From: Acidovorax kalamii
Lineage (GTDB): Bacteria > Pseudomonadota > Gammaproteobacteria > Burkholderiales > Burkholderiaceae_C
Direction: 5' to 3'
Length of the DNA stretch: 64,000 nucleotides
Assembly (NCBI RefSeq): GCF_002245625.1
Contig: NZ_NOIG01000008.1
Location: 310,001-374,000, forward strand
The notes under the pieces: model-generated
Seen by the model: the letters and a program-made list of their open reading frames with translations, nothing else
What the model was told of the DNA's origin: nothing
Databases searched by the model: none
Program-made: the position numbers and the translations under genes
Shown: one piece after another, positions 41,976-50,929 of the stretch
Numbering within the stretch: the first letter of the stretch is position 1
How the letters are laid out: each line of letters opens with the position of its first letter

Positions 41976-42887
41976 ATGAGCACCTACGACCCCGCCGCCC
42001 TGGAATGCCTTGCCGCCATCGTTGAAGAGGGTGGCTTCGAGCGCGCTGCGCAGCGCCTCAACGTCACGCAGTCGGCCGTGTCGCAGCGCCTGCGCGCGCT
42101 CGAAGCGCAGGTGGGCTCGGTGCTCATCGTGCGCAGCCGGCCACTGCGGCCCACGTCGGCGGGGCAACTCTTGCTCAAGCACACGAAGCAGATGCGCCTC
42201 TTGCGCGCCGACCTGGAGCGCGATCTGCAGGAGCTGGCGCCCAGCGCGCCTGGCGGTACGCGCGAGGACGAGCGCATCTCGATTGCCATCAACGCAGACA
42301 GCATCGCGACCTGGGCCATGGGCGCGCTGCACGACCTGGTGCGCGAACGTCTGCCGCTCGAAATCATCGTGGACGACCAGGACTTCACGCAGGAATGGTT
42401 GCGTTCGGGCCAGGTGCTGGGCTGTGTGACCACGCTCAAGCAGGCGCTGCGCGGCTGCAAGATGGTGCCGCTCGGGGCCATGCACTACGTGGCCGTGGCC
42501 TCGGCCAGCTATGCCGAGCAGCATCTGCCGCAAGGGCTCACGCCGCACAACTTCCGCGACGTGTCGTTCCTGTCGTTCAACCGCAAGGACGACATGGCGG
42601 CCGAGTTTGTGGCGCGCGCCTTCGGGCTCAAGCGCGTGGCGCTCAACCACCTGTTCGTGCCCGGCTCCGAGGCCCAGATGCGTGCCGTGGCCGCAGGCTG
42701 GGCTGTGGGCGTGGTGCCCGAGTTGCTGGCGCGGGGCGCGATTGCCGACGGCAGCATGGTGGACCTGGCGCCCGGTCGGTCCCTGCCCATCCAGCTCTAC
42801 TGGCATTGCTGGAACCTGGAGTCCGAACTGCTCGATGCGCTGTCGGCCGCGCTGACCGGTGCCGCCGCCCAGTCGCTCGTGTCCTGA
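41976..42887 (+). CDS. LysR-family regulator of the ArgP (IciA) type
   Basis: A 303-residue LTTR. The N-terminal half (LECLAAIVEEGGFERAAQRL then NVTQSAVSQRLRALEAQVGS) is the ArgP-type helix-turn-helix; TREDERISIAINADSIATWA, DQDFTQEWLRSGQVLGCVTT and FVPGSEAQMRAVAAGWAVGV are also ArgP features. ArgP normally senses lysine/arginine and controls amino-acid export or metabolism; here its divergent neighbour is dadA, across 172 bases of AT-rich DNA, so control of D-amino acid catabolism is likely (inference). Confidence 0.88.
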   Translation: MSTYDPAALECLAAIVEEGGFERAAQRLNVTQSAVSQRLRALEAQVGSVLIVRSRPLRPTSAGQLLLKHTKQMRLLRADLERDLQELAPSAPGGTREDERISIAINADSIATWAMGALHDLVRERLPLEIIVDDQDFTQEWLRSGQVLGCVTTLKQALRGCKMVPLGAMHYVAVASASYAEQHLPQGLTPHNFRDVSFLSFNRKDDMAAEFVARAFGLKRVALNHLFVPGSEAQMRAVAAGWAVGVVPELLARGAIADGSMVDLAPGRSLPIQLYWHCWNLESELLDALSAALTGAAAQSLVS

Positions 42888-42959
42888 ACGCACCTGCGTG
42901 CACTCCCTCAGCGCACGGTGGAAGGCACACTTTGTGCTGGTTAAAACGTGAACGGCGTA

Positions 42960-43010
42960 GTTGCATTGCAACTTAGTCATTTATTTTTTTACCGCAATGT
43001 ATAAAATATA
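42960..43010 (+). promoter_or_regulatory. Promoter/operator region of tetR 43015
   Basis: GTTGCATTGCAAC (42960-42972) is a perfect palindrome around one central base, followed by an AT-rich run and TATAAAATA at 43000-43008, a good -10 element only nine bases before the ATG at 43015. No ribosome site is visible, so the transcript may be leaderless. The palindrome is a candidate TetR operator. Confidence 0.45.
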
Positions 43011-43014
43011 GGCC

Positions 43015-43629
43015 ATGCAAACCCAGCCCCCCAAAGTCTCGTTCAAGGAGCAGATGCACCAGGCGCGCGAGGAGGCCATCCTCCAGTCGGCCTGCCGTCT
43101 GCTGGGCGAAAAGGCCTTTGACGCCATGACCATGGACGATGTCGCCAATGCCGTGGGCATTGCGAAGGCCAGCCTGTACAAGCACTTCTGCAGCAAGGAA
43201 GAGCTGTGCAGCGCCGCCATGGTGCAGATCCTGGGGCGTGTGCAGACCTACCTGGCAGGCCTGCCCGCTGAGATGCCGCCCCTGGACAAGCTGCGCGCCC
43301 TGGTGCGCTGGTCGCTGGAGCGCCTGCTGACCAACGAGATGCCACTGCTGCCCAGCCGCAACTCCACGCTGCGCGCGGTGCTGATGGCCAACAAGGACTA
43401 CCTCAACGGCCTGGTGGGCGTGAGTGACCAGATCGGCGAATGGATCACCGAGGCCCAGGCCCAGGGCGGGATTAGCCCCAGCCTGCCGCCCATCGTGGTG
43501 CTGTACACCCTCTATGCCCGCGCCTGCGACCCGGTGGTGAGTTTTCTCAAGGAAAGCGGCCAGTATTCGGACGCGGAGATCGTGGACCTGGTGGTGCGTA
43601 CCTGTTTTGACGGGTTGGCGGCGCGTTAG
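43015..43629 (+). CDS. TetR-family regulator
   Basis: A 204-residue TetR protein starting MQTQPPKVSFKEQMHQAREE; the helix-turn-helix is MTMDDVANAVGIAKASLYKH followed by FCSKEEL. It has its own AT-rich promoter and converges on the fasciclin gene, separated by a strong bidirectional terminator. The ligand and targets are not known; autoregulation through the adjacent GTTGCATTGCAAC palindrome is possible. Confidence 0.87.
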   Translation: MQTQPPKVSFKEQMHQAREEAILQSACRLLGEKAFDAMTMDDVANAVGIAKASLYKHFCSKEELCSAAMVQILGRVQTYLAGLPAEMPPLDKLRALVRWSLERLLTNEMPLLPSRNSTLRAVLMANKDYLNGLVGVSDQIGEWITEAQAQGGISPSLPPIVVLYTLYARACDPVVSFLKESGQYSDAEIVDLVVRTCFDGLAAR

Positions 43630-43657
43630 GCCATTTCCTGGTCTCACCTGACAAACA

Positions 43658-43685
43658 AGAAAACCCGGCATGCCGGGCTTTCTTG
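43658..43685. terminator. Bidirectional rho-independent terminator
   Basis: AAGAAAA-CCCGGCATGCCGGG-CTTTCTT: a perfect 14-base palindrome flanked by A-rich and T-rich arms, between the convergent tetR and fasciclin genes. It should end transcription from both sides. Confidence 0.85.
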
Positions 43686-43707
43686 CGTGTGGGGGCAACC
43701 CCGGGGA

Positions 43708-44646
43708 TCACTTGGGCAGGATCACCTTGTCCACCACGTGGATCACGCCATTGCTGGTGAACACATCGGCGGCCGTGATGTTGCTGGTGCGCATGTTTTG
43801 GTCAGTGATCACGAGGTTGGAGTTGATGGTGAACGTCTGACCCTGCACGGTGGTGATGGCAGTGTTCACGGGCACTTCGGCCTTGAGCACGCGTGCGGGC
43901 ACCACATGGTAGGTCAGCACCTTGGTCAGCAACGCGGTATTGGCCAGCAGCTCGGCCTTGCTCACGCCCAGCTCGGTCAACAGGGCGGCAAAGGCGGCAT
44001 TGGTGGGGGCGAACACCGTGAACGGGCCGGTGCCCTGCAAGGTGGTCACCAGCCCTGCAGCCACCACGGCCTCGACCAGGATGCTGAAGTCCGGCAGGGC
44101 CGAAGCCGTGGCGACGATGTCCTTGTCGGCGGGTAGCAGCACCTTGTCCACCAGATGCACCACGCCGTTGCTGGCCTGGATGTCGGTGCTGGTGATGGTG
44201 CTCATGCGGTTGCGGCCGTCGGTGATCTTGAGGCCGTTGTTCGACTCGATCTTGAAGAAGCCGCCTGACACCGGTGTGATCGCCTTGCCCAGCGGCACAT
44301 CGGCCCGCATTACCTTGCTTCCCAGCACGTGGTAGGTCAGCACGGCGGTCAATAGGGGCTTGTTGGCCAGCAGCGCTTCCTTGGTCACGCCCAGCTCGGT
44401 CAGCAGCGCCGCAAAGGCGGCGTTGGTGGGGGCAAACACGGTGAGCATGCCGGTGCTCAGGGTGTTGGCCAGCCCGGCAGCCGTGACGGCCTCGACCAGG
44501 ATGCTCAGGTCGGGAGTGTTCTGCGCCAGTTCGACGATGTTGCGCTGGGGCTCGTCATCGCTGCCCCCACAGGCTTGCAACAGGGTGGTGCCCGCGCCCA
44601 GGGCGGCGGCCATCAGCACGGTGCGGCGGTTGAATGCGGTGTTCAT
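43708..44646 (-). CDS. Two-domain fasciclin (FAS1) lipoprotein
   Basis: A 312-residue exported protein. The N-terminus MNTAFNRRTVLMAAALGAGT has a twin-arginine-like pair and the lipobox LLQAC-GGS, so it is probably a lipoprotein. Two FAS1 domains follow (about residues 36-172 and 178-312), each with ILVEAV, TVFAPTNAAFAALLTELGV, LTYHV and GVxHxVDKVxLP. The two are so alike that they arose by internal duplication. FAS1 domains mediate adhesion. AGGAG precedes ATG 44646. The promoter region carries three ACC-N4-GGT-like sites. Confidence 0.88.
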   Translation of the reverse strand: MNTAFNRRTVLMAAALGAGTTLLQACGGSDDEPQRNIVELAQNTPDLSILVEAVTAAGLANTLSTGMLTVFAPTNAAFAALLTELGVTKEALLANKPLLTAVLTYHVLGSKVMRADVPLGKAITPVSGGFFKIESNNGLKITDGRNRMSTITSTDIQASNGVVHLVDKVLLPADKDIVATASALPDFSILVEAVVAAGLVTTLQGTGPFTVFAPTNAAFAALLTELGVSKAELLANTALLTKVLTYHVVPARVLKAEVPVNTAITTVQGQTFTINSNLVITDQNMRTSNITAADVFTSNGVIHVVDKVILPK

Positions 44647-44702
44647 GGGTCGCTCCTCTCGGTATCGATGGAAATGACACGCCAGGATGGGCGCGGAGCG
44701 AA

Positions 44703-44757
44703 TTTATAACCAATCGGTGCAAAAGTAAACCAATCAGTTATTTGTGGACCGATTGGT
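44703..44757 (-). promoter_or_regulatory. Three spaced ACCAATCGGT-like sites over the fasciclin promoter
   Basis: ACCAATCGGT (44709-44718), ACCAATCAGT (44729-44738) and ACCGATTGGT (44748-44757, inverted) are spaced 20 and 19 bases centre to centre, about two helical turns. TATAAA at 44703-44708 on the minus strand is a good -10 element adjoining the first site. This looks like an operator array for one regulator. Confidence 0.6.
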
Positions 44758-44843
44758 ATTGGATGGGCAAAAAAATGCCCTGCGCAGGCAGGGCGGAGGC
44801 AGCGGGACGGGAGAGTTCCCGGCGAGGGAGCCCGGCCAGTCGC

Positions 44844-45266
44844 TCAGCGCACGATCAAAAGAGGCACCTTGCTGTGGGCCAGCACCTGGGTGGTGACCGA
44901 GCCCATCACCAGCGTGGCAATGGCGCCATGGCCATGCGAGCCCATGACCAGCAGATCGAACTTGCCGGTGTCGGCCACCTTGGCAATGGTTTCGCCCACG
45001 GTGCCCACCTTGACGCTGCGCTTGGCATCCACGCCATGGCGGCCCAGGAACTTGCAGACGGGCGCGAGGATTTTTTCGGCCTCTTCGGCGTGGTAGGCGT
45101 CCACCACTTCCTTGCCCAGGGCCGCGCGGGCGCGGGCGGGCAGCGGGGCCTGCACGGTCAGTACGGTGTAGGTGTGGGTGCCGCCCAGCAGTTCTTCGTG
45201 GGTGGCCAGGTAGGCCAGCATTTTCTTGGTGTAGGCGCTGCCATCGACAGCAAGCAGGATGTTCAT
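44844..45266 (-). CDS. Universal stress protein (UspA family)
   Basis: A 140-residue single Usp domain with ATP-binding motif LLVMGSHGHGAIATLVMGS followed by VTTQVLAHSKVPLLIVR (G-x2-G-x9-G-S/T pattern) and the N-terminal MNILLAVDGSAYTKKMLAYL. ATP-binding type. It is transcribed alone on the minus strand; expression in stress is expected from the family but nothing in the sequence shows it. Confidence 0.9.
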   Translation of the reverse strand: MNILLAVDGSAYTKKMLAYLATHEELLGGTHTYTVLTVQAPLPARARAALGKEVVDAYHAEEAEKILAPVCKFLGRHGVDAKRSVKVGTVGETIAKVADTGKFDLLVMGSHGHGAIATLVMGSVTTQVLAHSKVPLLIVR

Positions 45267-45380
45267 GGTGTTCTCCGAGAAGGGATAAGGCAGACTACTC
45301 TGCGCAGGTGCCTGTTGTCTTGACCTGGGTCATGCTTTTTTGTCCGGCGCGTGGCGAATTCACAAGAACCGCGCGCTGGA

Positions 45381-46226
45381 TCATACGGTGACCGTCCAGC
45401 AAGGCCGGAAGGTGGCCTGTTCCCCCTTGCGGGCATAGCCCAGCGGGTTGGCGACCACGCGGCACTTCCAGGCAGAACCATCACCGTGCGCGCCTTCCAC
45501 GAGGTAGTCGCTGGGCGCGTGCAGGTGGCCATGCAGCCACAGCTGCGCATGGGGCAGCAGGTGGTCCAGAGCGTTGCAGAAGCCTGCCGTGCCGGGCACC
45601 AGGCCATAGCGCGGGTCGGCACTTTTCAGGCTGGGCGCAAAGTGGGTGACGGCCACCGTCGGCCCATCAAACGGCTGCTGCAGTGCGGCGGCCAGCCACT
45701 CCTGGCAGGCCAGGGCCTGCTCGCGCAGGGGTTCGGCCAGGAACGGCTCGCCATGCCGCGTGCCGCCGGTCTTGCGCAGGTAGAAATTGGCGGCGCGGAA
45801 GGCCTTGTCGCGCAGCTTCAGCCGCCGGGCCAGGTCGGTGCTGCCTTCGTGGTCGGCCAGGGCGTCAAAGTCGCTCCAGAGCGTGGTGCCCACGAAGCGG
45901 ACGCCCTGCAGCACCATGGTTTCGCGCTCCAGCCAGACGATGTCCAGGCGGTCGCAGGTTTGGCGCAGGCGCAAGTGTGCGGCGTCGAAGTCCTGCGCGT
46001 CGTATTCGTGGTTGCCGGGCACAAACAGCACGGGCGTGGGCCAGCCCGCGTTCTGGGGCAGCGGCGAAAAGCGCGCCAGGCCAAAGTCGTCGTCGGCCAA
46101 CTGCGAGCCGGGCTGGTAGGAGCCCACATCCCCCGCCAGCACCAGCACGTCGGCACCGGGGGCGGGTTCGGGAACAAAGTGGGGATGGGCCTCCAGGTGG
46201 AGGTCGGACAGGAGCTGGATGTTCAT
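45381..46226 (-). CDS. Metallophosphoesterase
   Basis: A 281-residue calcineurin-like phosphoesterase. The five metal-binding blocks are present: IQLLSDLHLE, LVLAGDVGSY, VPGNHEYD, VTHFAPS and LHGHLHAP. They form a dinuclear metal centre. Substrate unknown. I start at ATG 46226; a start nine bases earlier is possible. The gene follows a LysR gene on the same strand after only 12 bases, so they may share a transcript. Confidence 0.9.
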   Translation of the reverse strand: MNIQLLSDLHLEAHPHFVPEPAPGADVLVLAGDVGSYQPGSQLADDDFGLARFSPLPQNAGWPTPVLFVPGNHEYDAQDFDAAHLRLRQTCDRLDIVWLERETMVLQGVRFVGTTLWSDFDALADHEGSTDLARRLKLRDKAFRAANFYLRKTGGTRHGEPFLAEPLREQALACQEWLAAALQQPFDGPTVAVTHFAPSLKSADPRYGLVPGTAGFCNALDHLLPHAQLWLHGHLHAPSDYLVEGAHGDGSAWKCRVVANPLGYARKGEQATFRPCWTVTV

Positions 46227-46238
46227 GCAGCACACAGT

Positions 46239-47207
46239 CTACGGGCTCTCCTGTTCCGGGAAAGTGCGCCGCGCAGAGCGCGCCAGTGCATGCAGCAGCC
46301 AGGTCATGGCCGCCTGCTGCGGGCCCCGGCGCCGCCACAGTGCGTCCACGTGCACCGGGGGCACATCCAGCGGCAAAGCCCTTTGCACCAGCTTGTCGGC
46401 AATGCCGGTCACGGGCACAAAGTGGCGTGGCAGCACGGTGAGCAGATCCGAGCCCGACACCACCCGCCCCGCTGTGAAGAACTGGTTCACGGTGATCACC
46501 ACCTTGCGCTCACGCCCCAGCGAGGCGAGGGCCTCGTCAATGAAACCAAAGGGTCGGCCCGAGAAGCTGACCAGCATGTGGCGCGCCTGGCAGTAGGCGT
46601 CCAGCGTCAGGGGGGCATCCGCCAGCGGATGGCCCTGGCGCATCACGCACACATATTCGCCGTCGTAGAGGCGGCGGCTTTCAAACGCCACCACGCCGCC
46701 CGACTGGGCGCGGGCCGTCAGGTCGGCCAGTGCAGCCGGGAAGTAGCCCACGGCCATGTCGGCGGCTTCTTCGTCCAGCAGGCGGCGCGGGTCGCGCGTG
46801 GTCAGTGGCAGCACGCGGATGGCAATGCCGGGCGCTTCGCGCTCAATGATCTCGACCAGGGCAGGCACCAGCGTGGCGGCCGTGGCATCGGCCATGGCCA
46901 GCACAAAGGTGGATTCGGCGGTGGCCGGGTCGAAAAGGCCTGGTGCCAGGGACTCCTGCAGATGGGCCAGGGCCTCGCGCACTGGCGGCCACAGCGCCAA
47001 CGCCCGGGGGGTGGGCTCCACCCCCTGGCCGCTGCGCACCAGCAGCTCATCCCCCAGCACCTCGCGCAGGCGCCGCATGGCGTTGCTTACGGCGGGCTGG
47101 GTGATTGAGAGCTTGTGTGCCGCGCGCGTGAGGCTGCGCTCCGCCATCACCTCGTCGAAAACGCGCAGCAGGTTCAGGTCCAGGGTGCAGAAGTTCAGGG
47201 GCGTCAT
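46239..47207 (-). CDS. LysR-family transcriptional regulator
   Basis: A 322-residue LTTR of the NodD/LinR-like group: LDLNLLRVFDEVMAERSLTR then AAHKLSITQPAVSNAMRRLR is the helix-turn-helix, and the effector domain begins TFVLAMADATAATLVPALVE. It is divergent from a small membrane-protein gene; the 125-bp gap holds AGGGTAAACCCT at 47265. Its target is unknown. Confidence 0.88.
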   Translation of the reverse strand: MTPLNFCTLDLNLLRVFDEVMAERSLTRAAHKLSITQPAVSNAMRRLREVLGDELLVRSGQGVEPTPRALALWPPVREALAHLQESLAPGLFDPATAESTFVLAMADATAATLVPALVEIIEREAPGIAIRVLPLTTRDPRRLLDEEAADMAVGYFPAALADLTARAQSGGVVAFESRRLYDGEYVCVMRQGHPLADAPLTLDAYCQARHMLVSFSGRPFGFIDEALASLGRERKVVITVNQFFTAGRVVSGSDLLTVLPRHFVPVTGIADKLVQRALPLDVPPVHVDALWRRRGPQQAAMTWLLHALARSARRTFPEQESP

Positions 47208-47264
47208 GGTTAGTCATCACCATTGTGAATATCTATGATTCAAAATATAAACTTGAACATGCAA

Positions 47265-47276
47265 AGGGTAAACCCT
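47265..47276. promoter_or_regulatory. AGGGTAAACCCT palindrome, variant of GGGTTAACCC
   Basis: One base from the AGGGTTAACCCT copies at 12958 and 14677. It lies midway between the divergent LysR and membrane-protein genes, 57 bases from each start. Confidence 0.4.
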
Positions 47277-47332
47277 AATATCACCCCATCGCCCGGCAAT
47301 CTCGCCACAAGCGTTAGAAAAGGGAAACCGAA

Positions 47333-47773
47333 ATGACCGCCTTTGCACACGTTGAATACCCCACTGAACACCCCGGCGTTGTCCGCGCCGAAAACGCCGC
47401 TGCAGCCCTGAAGGGCGCTGCTGCCCGCTTTGATGGCGCCCGCGGCGCTGCCTCCCTCCTGCTCGCGGCCGTGGTGTCCGCACTGCTGGTGGTGGCCAAC
47501 CAGGTGATCGACACCTGGAGCGAAGGCCACCTGCTGGCCGCCTGGATGGTGCTGTGGCTGGTGGCGTTTGCCGCCTTGGCCCTGCTCACCGCCCCCGCAC
47601 GCCGCGCCGGCGTTGCCCTGCGCGCTGGTGTGCAGGCATGGGCCGAGAGCCGCCGCCGCGCCGCCGAAGACGAGCGCACCTGGCAAGTCGCCATGAAGGA
47701 CCCCCGCATCATGGCCGAACTGAACCACGCGATGGGCATCCCCACGGTGGAAGACATCCGCAAGTACTACTGA
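47333..47773 (+). CDS. Small membrane protein of unknown function
   Basis: A 146-residue protein with an N-terminal soluble stretch, two hydrophobic segments (ASLLLAAVVSALLVVANQVI and LLAAWMVLWLVAFAALALLT) and a charged C-terminal tail (AESRRRAAEDERTWQVAMKD). The tail ends MGIPTVEDIRKYY. AAGGGAAA precedes ATG 47333 and a classic terminator follows. I do not recognise a family. Confidence 0.75.
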   Translation: MTAFAHVEYPTEHPGVVRAENAAAALKGAAARFDGARGAASLLLAAVVSALLVVANQVIDTWSEGHLLAAWMVLWLVAFAALALLTAPARRAGVALRAGVQAWAESRRRAAEDERTWQVAMKDPRIMAELNHAMGIPTVEDIRKYY

Positions 47774-47820
47774 CCACCGAACCCGCCGCACTGGTGGGCG
47801 GCGAGGAAGCAATTCATTGA

Positions 47821-47848
47821 AAGCCGTGGCCTGCCACGGCTTTTTTTA
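47821..47848 (+). terminator. Rho-independent terminator
   Basis: AAGCCGTGG-CCTG-CCACGGC followed by seven T: an 8-bp stem with a T-run, 48 bases after the membrane-protein stop. Confidence 0.9.
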
Positions 47849-47896
47849 TGCCTTTTTCCTGGCGACTGGGGCTTGTCGTGCCCCGCAAGCCAGGCG

Positions 47897-47931
47897 CAAA
47901 AAAAGCCGCTCTGCCAGAAAGCAGAGCGACT
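47897..47931 (-). terminator. Rho-independent terminator of pckG
   Basis: On the minus strand GTCGCTCTGC-TTTCTG-GCAGAGCGGC is followed by TTTTTTT. It lies 38 bases after the pckG stop and ends its transcript. Confidence 0.9.
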
Positions 47932-47968
47932 TTGAAGGGAAAGCTTCTTAGGTACTAGTACAGCAATA

Positions 47969-49840
47969 TCAGGCTGCCAGGCGCTTTTCCAGAGCGGCCT
48001 TGGTGTCCAGCAGGGCTTGGGGCAGGTGGTACGCCAGCTGCTGGAAGTGCGCATCGTGCAGCTTGAACTCCTCGGCCCAGGCGGCCTTGTCGATGCTGGT
48101 CACGGCGTCGAACTTCTGGGCGCTGAAGTCCAGGCCCGTCCAGTTGATTTCGGCGTACTGAGGGGCCACACCAAACATGGTTTCCTGGCCCTGGGCCTGG
48201 CCTTCGATGCGGTCGATCATCCACTTGAGCACACGCATGTTGTCGCCATAACCGGGCCAGACAAACTTGCCCGCCTCGTCCTTGCGGAACCAGTTCACGC
48301 AGAACACCTTGGGCAGCGCCTTGCCAGTGGCGGCAATCTTGCCTTCCATGTTCAGCCAATGCTGGAAGTAGTCGCTCATGTTGTAGCCGCAGAAAGGCAG
48401 CATGGCGAACGGGTCGCGGCGCACCACGCCCTGGGCGCCAAAAGCGGCGGCGGTGGTTTCGGAACCCATGGTGGCGGCCATGTACACGCCTTCGGTCCAG
48501 GTGCGGGCTTCGGTCACCAGCGGCACGGTGGTGGAGCGGCGGCCGCCGAAGATGAAGGCATCGATGGCCACGCCGTTGGCGTCGTCCCACTGTGCATCGA
48601 GGGCAGGGTTGTTGGTGGCAGCCACGGTGAAGCGCGAGTTGGGGTGGGCCGCCTTGGCGCCGGTTTCCTTGGCGATCTGGGGCGTCCAGTCCTTGCCTTG
48701 CCAGTCGATCAGGTGGTCCGGCAGCTTGCCGGTGTCCTTTTCCATGCCTTCCCACCACACGTCGCCGTCGTCCGTCAGGGCCACATTGGTGAAGATCACG
48801 TCCTTGTCCAGGCTGCGCATGCAGTTGGGGTTGGTGTGCATGTTGGTGCCGGGGGCCACGCCGAAGTAGCCGGCCTCGGGGTTGATGGCGTACATCTTGC
48901 CGTCGGCATTGGGCTTGATCCAGGCGATGTCGTCACCGATGGTGGTGACCTTCCAGCCCGCAAAGCCCGCCTCGGGCGGCACCAGCATCGAGAAGTTGGT
49001 CTTGCCGCAGGCGCTGGGGAAGGCCGCTGCCACGTGGTACTTCTTGCCTTCGGGGTTGGTCACGCCCAGGATAAGCATGTGTTCGGCCAGCCAGCCCTGG
49101 TCGCGGCCCATGGTGGACGCGATGCGCAGTGCGAGGCACTTCTTGCCCAGCAGCGCGTTGCCGCCGTAGCCCGAGCCATACGACCAGATTTCGCGCGTTT
49201 CGGGGTAATGGACGATGTACTTGACCTTGGGGTTGCAAGGCCAGCTGGTGGTGTCCTTTTCGCCTTCAGCCAGCGGCGCGCCCACGGTGTGCATGCAGGG
49301 CACGAACTCGCCTTCCACGCCCAGCACGTCGTACACGGCCTTGCCCATGCGGGTCATCAGGCGCTGGTTCACGGCCACATAGGCGCTGTCGGTCAGTTCC
49401 ACGCCGATGTGGGCAATGTGGCTGCCCAGCGGGCCCATGCTGAAGGGCACCACGTACATGGTGCGGCCCTTCATGCAGCCGTCAAACAGGGGCTGCAGCG
49501 TGGCGCGCATCTCGGCGGGGGCCATCCAGTTGTTGGTGGGGCCGGCGTCTTCCTTGGCGGCCGAGCAGATGTAGGTGCGGTCTTCCACGCGCGCCACGTC
49601 CGATGGGTCAGACCAGGCCAGGAAGCTGCCCGGGCGCTTGGCGGGGTTGAGCTTCTTGAAGGTGCCAGCATCGACCAGCTGCTGGCACAGGCGGTCGTAC
49701 TCTTCCTTCGTGCCGTCGCACCAGTAGATGCTCTCGGGCTTGCACAGGGCGGCCATATCGGCCACCCAGGCGAGCAGCCGGGCGTTTTTGACGTAGGACG
49801 GGGCGTTGAGATTCAGGCCCTGCATGGTGGGTGCGTTCAT
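47969..49840 (-). CDS. pckG: Phosphoenolpyruvate carboxykinase (GTP)
   Basis: A 623-residue enzyme converting oxaloacetate and GTP to phosphoenolpyruvate, GDP and CO2, the first committed step of gluconeogenesis. The GTP-type P-loop with Cys, [15 protein letters not shown], is at about residues 273-286; GDDIAWIKP (302-310) is the metal-binding motif; [20 protein letters not shown] and [18 protein letters not shown] are conserved in the GTP class. TAGGAAG precedes ATG 49840. A long inverted repeat lies in its upstream region (49868-49948), suggesting regulation. Confidence 0.97.
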   Translation of the reverse strand: MNAPTMQGLNLNAPSYVKNARLLAWVADMAALCKPESIYWCDGTKEEYDRLCQQLVDAGTFKKLNPAKRPGSFLAWSDPSDVARVEDRTYICSAAKEDAGPTNNWMAPAEMRATLQPLFDGCMKGRTMYVVPFSMGPLGSHIAHIGVELTDSAYVAVNQRLMTRMGKAVYDVLGVEGEFVPCMHTVGAPLAEGEKDTTSWPCNPKVKYIVHYPETREIWSYGSGYGGNALLGKKCLALRIASTMGRDQGWLAEHMLILGVTNPEGKKYHVAAAFPSACGKTNFSMLVPPEAGFAGWKVTTIGDDIAWIKPNADGKMYAINPEAGYFGVAPGTNMHTNPNCMRSLDKDVIFTNVALTDDGDVWWEGMEKDTGKLPDHLIDWQGKDWTPQIAKETGAKAAHPNSRFTVAATNNPALDAQWDDANGVAIDAFIFGGRRSTTVPLVTEARTWTEGVYMAATMGSETTAAAFGAQGVVRRDPFAMLPFCGYNMSDYFQHWLNMEGKIAATGKALPKVFCVNWFRKDEAGKFVWPGYGDNMRVLKWMIDRIEGQAQGQETMFGVAPQYAEINWTGLDFSAQKFDAVTSIDKAAWAEEFKLHDAHFQQLAYHLPQALLDTKAALEKRLAA

Positions 49841-49867
49841 CGGGGGAGCTTCCTAAGTTGAAAAACA

Positions 49868-49948
49868 GTTTTTTCAAAGGAAGCGGACCGGGCGGGACGC
49901 GGCAAGGCCTGGCGCAGTTGCGGTGCTGAGCGCTGCCTTTGAAAAAAC
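49868..49948. promoter_or_regulatory. Inverted repeat in the pckG leader
   Basis: GTTTTTTCAAAGG at 49868-49880 is the exact reverse complement of CCTTTGAAAAAAC at 49936-49948; the match extends (one mismatch) to AGCG/CGCT, giving 18-base arms around a 45-base centre. It lies 28-108 bases before the pckG start and may be a regulator site or a structured leader. Confidence 0.6.
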
Positions 49949-50129
49949 GGCTTTCGTGCTCAGTCGGCGGGCGGGAGCGTGTGTCAGCCCCACGGTGTGG
50001 AGGCTATTCCACGGAATCCGCGGGTCGGCTGGGATGTCAATTTTATGAATCTGCCGCCCGTTTGTCTGTCAGACAGGGGTCAAAACCATGCAAAAAAAAC
50101 ATGGGGTTATGCGTTGTGGATTTCCTCCC

Positions 50130-50840
50130 TCACGGGCTGGTCGGGCTGCCTTTCCAGCGCTCATAGCCGCTTTTGCGCAGCGCGCAGGCCGGGCAGGTGC
50201 CGCAGCCATAACCCCAGGCATGCAGCGTGTCGCGCACGCCGTGGTAGCAGGTGTGCGAGTCGTTCACGATCAGATCGACCAGTGCCTGCCCACCGAGGGC
50301 CCGGGCCAGTTCCCAGGTCTCGGCCTTGTCCAGCCACATCAGCGGGGTATCGAAGGTGAAGCGCTGTCCCATGCCCAGGGACACGGCCACTTGCAGGGCC
50401 TTGAGCGTGTCGTCGCGGCAATCGGGGTAGCCCGAAAAGTCGGTCTCGCACATGCCGCCCACGAGGGTGTGCAGACCCCGCCGGTAGCCCACGGCCGCCG
50501 CCAGCTGGAAGAACAGCAGGTTGCGCCCCGGCACAAAGGTGTTGGGCAGGCCGGCGGCGGTCATCTGGATCTCGGCGTCGCTGGTCAGCGCGGTGTCGCT
50601 GATGTGGCCCAGCACCGCCAGATCCAGCATGTGGTCGTCGCCCAGCCGGGCGTTCCACTGTGGAAACCGCGCGCGCAGCGATGTCAGCACCGTCTGCCGC
50701 GCCTGCAGTTCGATGTGGTGGCGCTGGCCGTAGTCGAAGCCGATGGTTTCCACATGGGTGAAGTTTTCCAGCGCCCAGGCCAGGCAGGTGGTGGAGTCCT
50801 GGCCTCCAGAAAAAAGAACAAGTGCGTGTCCGGGTCGCAT
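50130..50840 (-). CDS. queC: 7-cyano-7-deazaguanine synthase
   Basis: A 236-residue enzyme that converts 7-carboxy-7-deazaguanine to preQ0 with ATP and ammonia in queuosine synthesis. The PP-loop [14 protein letters not shown] is near residue 10, and four zinc cysteines lie near the end (about residues 198, 213, 216 and 219: [10 protein letters not shown]). AGGAG precedes ATG 50840. Other queuosine genes are not adjacent; a small membrane-protein gene is upstream. Confidence 0.95.
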   Translation of the reverse strand: MRPGHALVLFSGGQDSTTCLAWALENFTHVETIGFDYGQRHHIELQARQTVLTSLRARFPQWNARLGDDHMLDLAVLGHISDTALTSDAEIQMTAAGLPNTFVPGRNLLFFQLAAAVGYRRGLHTLVGGMCETDFSGYPDCRDDTLKALQVAVSLGMGQRFTFDTPLMWLDKAETWELARALGGQALVDLIVNDSHTCYHGVRDTLHAWGYGCGTCPACALRKSGYERWKGSPTSP

Positions 50841-50882
50841 GGGGGGGCTCCTGGTCTAAGGGGGAACGGGGAAGGCGGGGGC

Positions 50883-50907
50883 AAAAAAAAGCCCCGCAGC
50901 GCGGGGC
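50883..50907 (-). terminator. Rho-independent terminator
   Basis: On the minus strand GCCCCGC-GCT-GCGGGGC is followed by eight T. It ends transcription of the 48-residue membrane-protein gene just before queC. Confidence 0.9.
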
Positions 50908-50929
50908 GTTTGGCAGCCTTGCGTGCGGA

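Noticed and set aside
48017-49861. A 614-residue plus-strand open reading opposite pckG
   Set aside because: It is an antisense shadow; pckG motifs are complete on the minus strand.
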